Source: Halobellus captivus
GTDB taxonomy: Archaea; Halobacteriota; Halobacteria; Halobacteriales; Haloferacaceae
NCBI RefSeq assembly: GCF_007655485.1
Contig: NZ_VJXQ01000001.1
Span: 42,427-106,426 of the forward strand
Reading direction: 5' to 3'
Length of the DNA stretch: 64,000 bases
The stretch's first letter is position 1. Every line of letters starts with the position of its first letter. Shown one piece after another: positions 1-8,334 of this stretch. A program made the position numbers and the translations under genes. Below the pieces are notes generated by a model, which saw nothing but the letters and a program-made list of their open reading frames with translations, was not told the DNA's origin and made no database searches.

Positions 1-485
1 CGACCGTCTCCGCGACCGACGACGGTCCCGATTGGACCGGCGTGGCGGACACCAGTTCGCCGTACCTCGCGTCTGTCGCGACTACCAGCGCCGACAACTA
101 CTGCGGCGGCGACGAGGTCACCCCCGGCGGTGACGTCCCCTCGTCCACGCCCGACGGCATCTGGGACTGCGAGCGATACGGGAACTCCACGTGGGAGTTC
201 TCGGTCGACGCCGGAGCCGACGTCGACGTTCGGCTCTACTTCGCCAACTCGTTCCCCGGAGCGAGCGATCCCGGCGACCGGCAGTTCAACGTCTCCATCG
301 AGGACGAGCAGGTTCTGATGCAGTACGACCCGGTAGCCGAGGCTGGTCACGCGACGGGGACGATGGAAGAGTTCACCGCGACTGACGACGGCGACGGGAC
401 GCTCACCATCGAATTCGAGAACGGCGCAGCCGAGAACGCGGAGATCAGAGCCATCGAAATCATCGAATCGGGAGGGAGCTCCTAG
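1..485 (+). CDS. Secreted malectin-like protein, C-terminal part (cut by window edge)
   Basis: The frame is open from base 3 to the TAG at 483-485, so about 160 C-terminal residues are visible and the start lies outside the window. The visible part looks like a malectin-type carbohydrate-binding beta-sandwich: two cysteines (NYCGGD, WDCERY), the strand VRLYFANSF, a central FNVSIEDE strand and the ending NAEIRAIEII. Such domains bind glycans outside the cell. The following genes are also secreted surface proteins, which fits an extracellular role. What precedes the domain cannot be seen; a long multidomain surface protein is likely. The family call rests on motif reading only. Confidence 0.7.
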   Translation, partial: TVSATDDGPDWTGVADTSSPYLASVATTSADNYCGGDEVTPGGDVPSSTPDGIWDCERYGNSTWEFSVDAGADVDVRLYFANSFPGASDPGDRQFNVSIEDEQVLMQYDPVAEAGHATGTMEEFTATDDGDGTLTIEFENGAAENAEIRAIEIIESGGSS

Positions 486-805
486 CGAGGCCCGCCGATG
501 ACTGAGAGCTCCGCACCCGCCGTCGCTGCGTGCCCGCACCCGACCTCGGTGGTCGGCCCCGCGAGCACCGGCGACGCGACACTGGGAACGACAGCCGACC
601 CACGTACGGACGATACGGATGGCCTGCGACGGTCATCGGCACTGCTCGGGGGTAACCACGAGAACCGACACGTGCCGAGCGCGCGAAAGCGTGCTCAGCG
701 ATCGCCGCTCCGGCCGGTCGAACGGCCCGAGAGACGCCGTGGACAGCGAACCGAGCGACGACCGACCTCACGACACCAGCGAACTCAAGGAAATTCCAAC
801 GACAG
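486..805. other. Intergenic stretch of 320 bp, no gene seen
   Basis: Short open frames exist on both strands but have the Arg/Pro/Ser-rich composition of GC-rich shadow frames. No tRNA or strong hairpin was seen. The last 30 bases before the ATG at 806 are purine/A-rich and may hold the promoter-proximal leader of the PKD/dockerin gene. Confidence 0.5.
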
Positions 806-2779
806 ATGAACGATACAGTACACAGACACCTCAGACAGACAATCGCGGCGTTCGTCGCGCTATCTCTCGTCCTCTCGGTCTTCGGACCGATCGGCACGGT
901 GGCGGCGCAGCCGAGCGTATCGGTCGAGCAGTCGGCCGATAGCACGACGGTTTCGCCCGGTGACACGGTCTCCTTCACGACCGGTTTCACCGTCACCGAA
1001 CTCAACGCCCCGCAGTTGCAGTCGACGATGCCGGACGGCTGGGAGATCGAATCGCAGTCGGCCGACGGTCCGGTGGCGTTCAGCGACGGCACGTGGACGT
1101 GGCTCGCCGGTGACAACGACGGCGTCAACGTGAGCTACACAGTCGAGTACACCGTGAGCGTCCCCGAAGACGCCGACCCCGGTGACTACGTCGTCGGCGT
1201 TGACGGGTCGGCGCTAAGTCCGAGCGATTCGAGCTCGACGGCCGACAGCGATTCGACGACGATCACCGTCGCGGAACCGGTCGAGAACGAACCGCCGACG
1301 GCGTCGTTCACCGCGAGCCCCGAATCGCCCGACGTGGGTGAGTCGGTGAGCTTCGACGCCTCCGGGTCCAGCGACGCGGACGGCTCGATTGCCTCCTACC
1401 AGTGGGACTTCGGCGACGGGGAGACCGACTCGGGAGCGTCGACCGCGCACGCGTACGACTCGGCCGGTGACTATACGGTCGAGCTGACGGTCACCGACGA
1501 CGAGGGTGCCGCTGACACGACGACGGAGACGGTCTCTGTCAGCGAAGCGCCGCAACCCGATCCGGCGAGCTTCCAGCTCTCGGGACTGACCGTCGAATCG
1601 CCGGTCGAACAGGGTGACGACGCGTCGGTGACGGCGACCGTCGAGAACACCGGCGACGAGTCCGGAACGCAGACTGTCGCGCTCGACGTTGACGGGAGCG
1701 AAGTCGACGACCAGTCGATCACGCTCGACGGCGACGCGAGCCAGCAGGTGAGCTTCGACGTCGACACCACGGGCCTCTCCGAGGGCGACCACGACGTGAC
1801 GGTCTCGACCGACGACGACAGCGTGACCGACACGTTCACCGTGACGGTCCAACCGCCAGCGAACGAGGATCCCACCGCGTCGTTCGGGTTCTCACCCGCC
1901 GATCCGGAAACGGGTGAGACGGTGACCTTCGACGCGTCTGGATCCAGCGACGCGGACGGATCGATCGTCTCCTACGAGTGGGACCTCGACGGTGACGGAA
2001 CGGTCGACGCGGCCGGTTCCTCGCCGACGACCACGAACACCTACGCCGCCGCGGGCGACTACGACGTTGAACTGACGGTCACCGACGACGACGGCGCGAC
2101 CGACACGGCGACGGAGACCGTCACGGTCGGCGAACCGGCCGAGCCGGAACCAGAGCTGTCGACGGCGGTGTCGCTGTCGCCCGCCGACGAACTCGTCGCG
2201 GTGAACGGCTCGACCACGTTCGACGTGGTCGTCGAGAACGTCGACGGCGGCGTCGGCGCGTACAGTCTGAACGTCGCTGTCGACGATGAAACGACGGCGA
2301 CGATCACGGACGTCTCAGTCGACGAGAGCACGCTCTCGGACGTCCAAATAGCGGCCGATGGGAGTTCGGTGAGCGCCGACGTGGCGCTGCTAGACACCGA
2401 CGACACCGGTGCGGTCACCATCGCGACTGTGACCGTCGACGGCGAGTCCGACGGAACGACCGCTCTCGCGCTGGACGTCTCCAGCCTCGGCACGGAGGCC
2501 GGACAGGCCTACGACGTCACGGAGACCAACGGCGCGTCGCTCACCGTCTCCGAACTCGTCGTCGGCGGATCCGAACAACCCGCACAGGACCTCGACGGCG
2601 ACGGCGTCTACGAGGACGTGAACGGAGACGGCACCGTCGACGAACTCGACGTCCAACTCCTGTTCGCCGAGCGCAACAGCGGCGTCGTCCAAGGCTCGCC
2701 CGACGCGTTCGACTTCAACGACGACGGCGAGTTCGATATCCTCGACGTCCAGAGTCTCTACTACGAGGAGGTGGCCTGA
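806..2779 (+). CDS. Secreted PKD / CARDB / cohesin-like protein with C-terminal dockerin
   Basis: 657 aa. Residues 1-35 form a Sec signal peptide (hydrophobic core then TVAAQ). Next come an N-terminal beta domain, a PKD domain (about 161-247, with DASGSSDADGSI and YQWDFGDGE), a CARDB-like domain (about 250-345), a second PKD domain (about 352-440, YEWDLDGDG), a cohesin-like beta-sandwich (about 451-583, VVENVDGGVGAYSLNV) and a dockerin-type module (about 595-657). The dockerin has two calcium loops, DLDGDGVYEDVNGDGTVDE and FDFNDDGEFDILD, each followed by a helix. The next gene starts 6 bp downstream and carries a related cohesin-like domain with a membrane anchor, so the two may assemble on the surface. 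There is no enzyme domain; a scaffold or adhesion role is inferred. Confidence 0.8.
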   Translation: MNDTVHRHLRQTIAAFVALSLVLSVFGPIGTVAAQPSVSVEQSADSTTVSPGDTVSFTTGFTVTELNAPQLQSTMPDGWEIESQSADGPVAFSDGTWTWLAGDNDGVNVSYTVEYTVSVPEDADPGDYVVGVDGSALSPSDSSSTADSDSTTITVAEPVENEPPTASFTASPESPDVGESVSFDASGSSDADGSIASYQWDFGDGETDSGASTAHAYDSAGDYTVELTVTDDEGAADTTTETVSVSEAPQPDPASFQLSGLTVESPVEQGDDASVTATVENTGDESGTQTVALDVDGSEVDDQSITLDGDASQQVSFDVDTTGLSEGDHDVTVSTDDDSVTDTFTVTVQPPANEDPTASFGFSPADPETGETVTFDASGSSDADGSIVSYEWDLDGDGTVDAAGSSPTTTNTYAAAGDYDVELTVTDDDGATDTATETVTVGEPAEPEPELSTAVSLSPADELVAVNGSTTFDVVVENVDGGVGAYSLNVAVDDETTATITDVSVDESTLSDVQIAADGSSVSADVALLDTDDTGAVTIATVTVDGESDGTTALALDVSSLGTEAGQAYDVTETNGASLTVSELVVGGSEQPAQDLDGDGVYEDVNGDGTVDELDVQLLFAERNSGVVQGSPDAFDFNDDGEFDILDVQSLYYEEVA

Positions 2780-2785
2780 TCGACG

Positions 2786-3640
2786 ATGGCCGCGACCACG
2801 ACCCGACGTCGCAGTCACTTCGCGGCGTGCGCACTCGCGCTCGTCGTGCTGCTCGCCGCCGCGGTCAGCGTCGCGGCCGCAGCCGACACCACGGATATCG
2901 CGGTAGCGCCAGCCGCCGACGGCATCCAGTCGGGCGAAACCACGACGGTCGACGTGATCGTCGAGAACGCCGACGGGGGCGTCGGCGCGCTCAACGCGAG
3001 CATCACGCTCTCGAACCCGGACGCGGCTACCATCGAGGAGGTGACCATCCACGGTGATCCGAGCCTCGAAAACGTGAGCGAGCGACCTGACGGCGTCGAC
3101 GTGAGCGCCGCGCTCGCCGACACTGCCGACACCGGCGAGGTCACGATCGTGACGGTCGTCCTTCGCGGCGGCTCGCCCGGAGAAACGGCAATCGACGTGA
3201 ACACGCGTGTCTTGGGTGACGAGGACGGATCCGCCTACACCGTGGCGGACACCGAACGTCCCACGCTCAGCGTTATCGCGGCCGACGGATCGGGTTCGGG
3301 TGTCGATGGCGAATCGGTATCCGGTTCGGGCGATTCAGCAGGATCCGGTTCGAATGACTCGTCTGCGCCGGAGTCAGGCGGACCCTCGGATGCCATCGGC
3401 GCTGACGGTGAGACGACCGCCGACGGAAACGGCGGCGCATCGAGCGGCGAGGGTGCTGAACCGAGCGGCGACAGTGACGGCAGTGCCGGTGACAGCGATG
3501 GATCGAACGGCGGAGCGTCCGCCGGATCCGACGGCGGGGACGACGATTCCTCACCGGAGCGGCCGTTCACTCTGTACGGACCGGCCGGTGCCCTCGGTGT
3601 GCTCGTCATCGGTGCTCTCGTGCTCTCCCGATTGCGGTAG
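2786..3640 (+). CDS. Membrane-anchored cohesin-like surface protein
   Basis: 284 aa, starting 6 bp after the stop of the dockerin gene, so very likely the same transcript. Residues 1-32 are a signal peptide. Residues 34-165 form a cohesin-like beta-sandwich whose VIVENADGGVGALNAS strand matches the domain in the upstream protein. Residues about 168-255 are a Ser/Gly/Asp-rich linker suited to crossing an S-layer, and about 262-281 are a single transmembrane helix followed by a short basic end (SRLR). The arrangement resembles an anchoring scaffoldin: an exposed cohesin tethered to the membrane. Binding to the neighbouring dockerin is inferred. The anchor lacks the PGF tripeptide of archaeosortase substrates. 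Confidence 0.75.
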   Translation: MAATTTRRRSHFAACALALVVLLAAAVSVAAAADTTDIAVAPAADGIQSGETTTVDVIVENADGGVGALNASITLSNPDAATIEEVTIHGDPSLENVSERPDGVDVSAALADTADTGEVTIVTVVLRGGSPGETAIDVNTRVLGDEDGSAYTVADTERPTLSVIAADGSGSGVDGESVSGSGDSAGSGSNDSSAPESGGPSDAIGADGETTADGNGGASSGEGAEPSGDSDGSAGDSDGSNGGASAGSDGGDDDSSPERPFTLYGPAGALGVLVIGALVLSRLR

Positions 3641-3823
3641 CGCCTTTCCTCTCTTCTCTCCGTCTTTCGGCTCTGCCCTTTTCTTCGCGCGTTTTCCGAT
3701 AGCAGTGATCCTGTTGAACTCTTCGTCCGTGGACAATTTTCAACACCTCCAATCGCTCAGTACAGGGAATGGACAATTCAGTTGATCAAAAAGATATTTG
3801 TAATCGTCCCATCCAGTTCTGCT

Positions 3824-4219
3824 ATGAGAAGGCGGGCCTTCGTATTTGGAACGGTCCCTCTCTGCACGGGGATTTCCGGGTGTTTAGGGCTTTTCTCCGA
3901 TCCCTCGATGCTCTCTTTGACCGTCTTTAACCATACCGAGAGTCAATACACGATCGAGGTGACGTTTTTAGCGAGTGATGAGAACTCCTCCAGACGTGAA
4001 GCTCGAGTGTTTTCAGAACGTATTGATGTTGAACCGGACGATCAAACAGTACGAGAAGACGTAGCTGAAGTGCAGCCGTACATCATAGAGTATGGCCTCT
4101 ACAAGAACAATAGTACTCTGACGGACCAAGACCACGTTCACTATTATCCCGGTGAAGAAGATGAAAGTGGGAGCCTAGCATTTAATATAAACTCCTCAGG
4201 GGACCTAACTCGGAGGTGA
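3824..4219 (+). CDS. Putative lipoprotein, function unknown
   Basis: 131 aa from the ATG at 3824. A TTG 42 bp upstream is in frame, but the ATG places MRRRAFVFGTVPLC then a lipobox-like GISGC at the N-terminus. The mature part is polar and beta-rich (LTVFNHTESQYTIEVTF) and resembles haloarchaeal lipoproteins with an Ig-like fold. Base composition is clearly more AT-rich than the neighbours (long A/T runs, codons such as TTT, AAT, ATA), suggesting recent acquisition. It lies alone between the surface-protein pair and the histidine kinase. No function can be assigned. Confidence 0.65.
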   Translation: MRRRAFVFGTVPLCTGISGCLGLFSDPSMLSLTVFNHTESQYTIEVTFLASDENSSRREARVFSERIDVEPDDQTVREDVAEVQPYIIEYGLYKNNSTLTDQDHVHYYPGEEDESGSLAFNINSSGDLTRR

Positions 4220-4377
4220 GCTATTTGTCCGTCTACCGCACGGTTGTTTCACCACCAATGAGGTCTACATAAGAGGATTTCAACGGAGTCATAGTAGCGG
4301 TTGTTCACGTCTCCGCTCTTCGATCACCGGTTTCGGGTATGTCTCGGTTTTATCATCCGTAACGCCGAACACAGCCT

Positions 4378-5295
4378 ATGGTTCTCGCCGATCGACCCTC
4401 TGAGTCTGGGATCTTGTCGGCACTCGGAATCACGCTAATCTACGCCGTCGTGAGCGGCGGTTGGATCGCCTTTTCGGACCGGCTGTTAGCCGCTCTAGTG
4501 GCTGACCGAGCGCTCTATACGCAGTTGCAGACCGGAAAGGGTTGGGCGTTCGTCGCCGCCTCATCGGTGCTGATGTATCTCCTCATCTCCCGTCGCGAGG
4601 CCGAGTTGGCCGAACAGAACAGCCAGTTAGAGCGCGCGCTACAACAGATCTCTATTCTTCATCGGATCCTTCGACACAACCTGCGAAACTCGTGTAACGT
4701 CGTCACGGGCTACGTCGACCTCCTCAAGGAGGGAAACGACGTCGAAGTGGACACGGCGACTGAAGTCATCGAATCGCACGTCGAAGAACTCGTCCGACTG
4801 AGCGAGAAGTCACACCTCCTCCGCAATATCGTTCTCGACGGCCCCGGCTCCGTCAGAACCGTCGACCTGACGTCACTTCTCGAAGAACGCATCGCCGCCT
4901 TCCAGGCGGAACACCCGGACGTCGCCGTCGAGACCGAGGTGCCGAAAGAGCAGTTCGTCAGCGCCCATAGTCGACTCGCCGACGGCATCGACGAACTGTT
5001 CGAGAACGCCGTCAAGCACAACGACGCGAACCCGCCGAGGCTGTGGGTGTCGATCCGATCGGAGGTCGATGACACCGTCGATCTCGACGTCGCCGACAAC
5101 GGCCCCGGCGTCCCCGAGATCGAGCGCGAGGTGGTCGAAAAGGGCGAGGAGAAACCGCTCTTTCACTCGCAGGGGCTCGGACTGTGGATCGCGCGGGCGT
5201 CCGTCGTCGAGTCCGGCGGCGAGATACGCTTCGTCGACAACGACCCCCGAGGATCGATCGCGCGGATCACGCTCCCGAAGGCGGGCTCGGTGTAG
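4378..5295 (+). CDS. Membrane-bound sensor histidine kinase
   Basis: 305 aa. Two transmembrane helices (about 11-33 and 55-71) with a short extracellular loop are followed by a coiled segment and the dimerisation/phosphoacceptor helix with ILRHNLRNSCNVV, whose His100 is the expected phosphorylation site. The ATPase domain shows the N box (ELFENAVKHND), G1 box (DNGPGVP) and G2 box (GLGLWIARASV). This RHNLRN type is typical of haloarchaeal kinases. No recognisable PAS or GAF sensor domain is present, so sensing must use the membrane part. No response regulator is adjacent, so the partner is unknown. The stop codon lies inside a 24-bp tandem duplication. Confidence 0.9.
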   Translation: MVLADRPSESGILSALGITLIYAVVSGGWIAFSDRLLAALVADRALYTQLQTGKGWAFVAASSVLMYLLISRREAELAEQNSQLERALQQISILHRILRHNLRNSCNVVTGYVDLLKEGNDVEVDTATEVIESHVEELVRLSEKSHLLRNIVLDGPGSVRTVDLTSLLEERIAAFQAEHPDVAVETEVPKEQFVSAHSRLADGIDELFENAVKHNDANPPRLWVSIRSEVDDTVDLDVADNGPGVPEIEREVVEKGEEKPLFHSQGLGLWIARASVVESGGEIRFVDNDPRGSIARITLPKAGSV

Positions 5296-5333
5296 GTCTC
5301 GAAGGCGGCCTCGACGTGGGTCTCGAACGGGCC
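5286..5333 (+). repeat. 24-bp tandem duplication spanning the stop codon of the kinase gene
   Basis: Two adjacent 24-bp units (5286-5309, 5310-5333) share the core GGTCTCGAA and most other positions. The first contains the TAG stop (5293-5295). It belongs to a class of 3'-end tandem repeats seen throughout the window. Confidence 0.7.
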
Positions 5334-5412
5334 GCCGAGTAACCGTCCGTCGGCGTCACGGTCGCTGTCGCGTAAGCGTGAGTTTATAGGCGTTCGCGGG
5401 GCCACAAACGGT

Positions 5413-6813
5413 ATGGAACTCTTCGGAACCGCCGGGATTCGCGGACCCGCGCGCGAGCGAGTGACGCCCGAACTCGCCCTCGCAGTCGGGCGCGCGGTCG
5501 GCGTTGATGCGGTCGAATCGATCGAGACGGAGGCCGCGACGGGACGGAACACCGCCGAGAACCCGGACGTCGTCGTGGGTCGAGACGGCCGAACGACGGG
5601 ACCGGCGCTCGCGGCGGCGGTCGAGGCGGGGATCGAGTCCGCGGGCGCGGACGTCCGGCGCGTGGGCGTCGTCCCGACACCGACGCTCGCGTTCGCCTCG
5701 CGGGGACGACACGGCGTGATGCTCACCGCCTCGCACAACCCGCCGACCGACAACGGGATCAAGGTGTTCGTCGACGGCGAGGAGTACGGCCGGGAGCGGG
5801 AGGAGCGGATCGAGGCCCGCGTGGAAGCCGGGCGCGGGCCGACCGAGTGGGACGCCTGGGGCGGTTCGGAATCGCTCGACGTCCTCTCGTCGTACCGCTC
5901 GGCCGTCGTCAAGTACGCAGAGTCGTTCGGAGAAGATGCCGCGGGAATCGACGTCGCGGTCGACCTGGGAAACGGGATGGGCGCGCTCGGAACGCCGCAG
6001 GTCCTCCGCGAACTCGGCGCGCGCGTGGTCACGCTCAACGGGCAGGTCGACGGCCACTTCCCCGGCCGGGAGTCGAAGCCGACGCCCGAGACGCTCGCGG
6101 ACCTGCGGGAGTTCGTCGCCGACGGCGCGTTCGACTTCGGCATCGGTCACGACGGCGACGCCGACCGGATCGTGATCGTCGACGCCGACGGCGACGTCGT
6201 TCACGAGGACACCGTCGTCGCCATTCTGGCGTCTCACTTCGTGAGCGCGTCCGGCGTCTCGGATCCGGTCGTCGTCACGACGCCCAACGCCTCGGGACGG
6301 ATCGACGAGCGCGTTCGCGACGCTGGCGGACGGATCGAACGCATCCGTCTCGGTGCCCTCCACGAGGGAATCGCGTCGGCACGCGCAGACGGCGGCGACG
6401 TCGTCTTCGCCGCCGAGCCCTGGAAGCACATCCACCCCGAACACGGCGGTTGGATCGACGGCATCGCCTCCGCGGCCGTGCTGACGCGGCTCGTCGCCGC
6501 CGAGGGGCTCGACGGGCTCAGAGCGCCGGTCACGGAGCGCCCATACCGGAAGGTGAGCGTCGACTGCCCCGACGAACGGAAGACCGAGGCGATGGCGGAA
6601 CTGGAGATGACGCTTCCCGAGTCGTTCCCGGAGGCCAGCGTGGACACGGAATACGGCGTTCGGCTCGAATTCGACGACGGGTCGTGGACGTTGGTGCGCC
6701 CGTCCGGGACGGAGCCGTACGTTCGCGTCTACGCCGAGGCCGACGAGGTCGACGCGTTCGTCGCCGCGGTCTCCGACGTCGTCGCGGCCGCCGTCGCCGC
6801 TGCAGATTCCTAA
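5413..6813 (+). CDS. glmM: Phosphoglucosamine mutase / phosphohexomutase
   Basis: 466 aa, normal for the alpha-D-phosphohexomutase family. These cytosolic enzymes interconvert hexose 6- and 1-phosphates; GlmM makes glucosamine-1-phosphate for UDP-GlcNAc and surface glycans. The N-terminus MELFGTAGIRG is characteristic of archaeal GlmM. The active-site serine is in TASHNP (Ser107), the Mg2+ loop is DGDADR (about 246-251), the sugar-binding loop lies near AAEPWKHIHPEHGG, and the C-terminal phosphate loop is RPSGTEPYVRVYAEA (about 429-443). All key motifs are intact. The split between glucosamine and mannose or glucose specificity cannot be read with certainty. Confidence 0.88.
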   Translation: MELFGTAGIRGPARERVTPELALAVGRAVGVDAVESIETEAATGRNTAENPDVVVGRDGRTTGPALAAAVEAGIESAGADVRRVGVVPTPTLAFASRGRHGVMLTASHNPPTDNGIKVFVDGEEYGREREERIEARVEAGRGPTEWDAWGGSESLDVLSSYRSAVVKYAESFGEDAAGIDVAVDLGNGMGALGTPQVLRELGARVVTLNGQVDGHFPGRESKPTPETLADLREFVADGAFDFGIGHDGDADRIVIVDADGDVVHEDTVVAILASHFVSASGVSDPVVVTTPNASGRIDERVRDAGGRIERIRLGALHEGIASARADGGDVVFAAEPWKHIHPEHGGWIDGIASAAVLTRLVAAEGLDGLRAPVTERPYRKVSVDCPDERKTEAMAELEMTLPESFPEASVDTEYGVRLEFDDGSWTLVRPSGTEPYVRVYAEADEVDAFVAAVSDVVAAAVAAADS

Positions 6814-6818
6814 TCGAC

Positions 6819-6886
6819 CGCCGGATCTCTGATCGTTGGGCTGTCGTCGGATCTCGAATCGCTAGGTTGTCGTCGGATCTCACACC
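6819..6886 (+). repeat. 26-bp tandem repeat (2.6 copies) just after the glmM stop
   Basis: Units start at 6819, 6845 and 6871, each beginning CG(C/T)CGGATCTC. The repeat begins 6 bp after the TAA at 6811-6813 and lies between glmM and the promoter of the BMP transporter operon. Confidence 0.75.
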
Positions 6887-7014
6887 CTCGAAGGAGTTTG
6901 TGATACGCTATCGGATAGCTGTCCACTTTTTCCCCGAAGGAATGCGGGTGCAGAGATAGAAGCGACGAATTTATGCACATCTCTCTACCCACTGTTGTAT
7001 AGGTGTCCACAGCT

Positions 7015-8166
7015 ATGGATAGACGTACATTCGTGAAGGCGACTGGGGTGGCGGGAATCGCGGGACTGGCTGGCTGTACTGGCGGCGGCCCGTCCGATGG
7101 TGACGGCGGCGACAATTCCGGCGACAGCTCCGGAGACTCCGGCGGCGACAGCTCTGGCGACTCCGGGTCCGACGAAACGACGACCGAGTCGGGCAGCGGC
7201 GACCCGGCGGCGAACATCGGAATGGTCTACGCGACGGGCGGTCTCGGAGACGGGTCGTTCAACGACCAGGCCCAGCAGGGCGCCCTGCAGGCCGAAGAGG
7301 AACTCGGGATCTCGTTCAACGAGGCCCAGCCCGACGAGGTCGCGGAGTTCAGCACGTTCCAGCAGCAGTTCGCGCAGTCGACGGACCCGAACTACGACCT
7401 GGTTTGTACGATCGGATTCCTTCAGGCCGACGCGCTCACGGAGAACGCCGAGGAGTACCCCGATCAGAACTTCATGCTCGTCGACTCCGTCGTCGACGCG
7501 CCGAACGTCGACAACTACGTGTTCGCGGAGCACGAGGGCTCGTACCTCGGGGGGCTGATGGCCAGCCTGCTCACGACGCAGGACTTCTCGGCCGGGGCCG
7601 GGTCGACCGATACCGAATCGACGAGCCTCGGGTTCGTCGGCGGCGTCGAGTCCGACCTGATCCGGAAGTTCGAGGCAGGGTTCGTCGCTGGCGCGGAGGC
7701 TGGCAACAGCGACGTCGAGGTCAGCACCAACTACGTCGGTGACTTCAACGACCCCGCTGGCGGGCGAGAGGCGGCCACGGCGATGTACAACGACGGAGCC
7801 GATATCGTCTACCACGCCGCAGGAAATACGGGCGCTGGCGTCTTCCAGGCCGCACAGGAGGAAGGGCGGTTCGCGATCGGCGTCGACCGCGATCAGTCCC
7901 TGACCCAGGAATCCTACGCGGACGTCATCCTCGCGAGTATGGTCAAGCGCGTCGACACGGCCGTCTACGGCGCGATCGAATCGGTCGTCGAGGACGACTT
8001 CGAGGGCGGCGACACGATCGAACTCGGCCTCGATCAGGACGGCGTCGCGCTCGTGTACGGCGACCAGATCGGTTCGGAGGTCCCCGACGACGTCGCGGAC
8101 GAGGTCGCGACCGCTCGTGAGGACATCATCGCGGGCGACATCGACGTCCCGACCTCGCCGCAGTAA
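7015..8166 (+). CDS. BMP-family ABC transporter substrate-binding lipoprotein (nucleoside-type)
   Basis: 383 aa from the ATG at 7015 (a GTG four codons upstream is less likely). The N-terminus has a Tat motif (DRRTFVKATG) and a lipobox (LAGC), then a Gly/Ser/Asp-rich linker to residue about 60. The Bmp/PnrA-type domain follows, with GMVYATGGLGDGSFND, a central LGFVGGVESDLIRKFEAGF and YHAAGNTGAGVFQA. It captures a nucleoside-like solute outside the cell and delivers it to the permeases encoded downstream. The next three genes complete the importer. The substrate is inferred from family; purine nucleosides are most likely. Confidence 0.9.
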   Translation: MDRRTFVKATGVAGIAGLAGCTGGGPSDGDGGDNSGDSSGDSGGDSSGDSGSDETTTESGSGDPAANIGMVYATGGLGDGSFNDQAQQGALQAEEELGISFNEAQPDEVAEFSTFQQQFAQSTDPNYDLVCTIGFLQADALTENAEEYPDQNFMLVDSVVDAPNVDNYVFAEHEGSYLGGLMASLLTTQDFSAGAGSTDTESTSLGFVGGVESDLIRKFEAGFVAGAEAGNSDVEVSTNYVGDFNDPAGGREAATAMYNDGADIVYHAAGNTGAGVFQAAQEEGRFAIGVDRDQSLTQESYADVILASMVKRVDTAVYGAIESVVEDDFEGGDTIELGLDQDGVALVYGDQIGSEVPDDVADEVATAREDIIAGDIDVPTSPQ

Positions 8167-8334
8167 GGGATTCCGCGACAGTCCGAGCTGAGACTGTTTC
8201 GGAGAGCGATACCCGCCACACGTTTTTTCGACGCACACCTCTCAATCAGTCGTTACATCCGGTAATCCGACTGAACCGGCCGCTCAATATCCAAACCTAT
8301 TCGTTCATCCCCCTTCCAAGGGAGAGACAGATCT

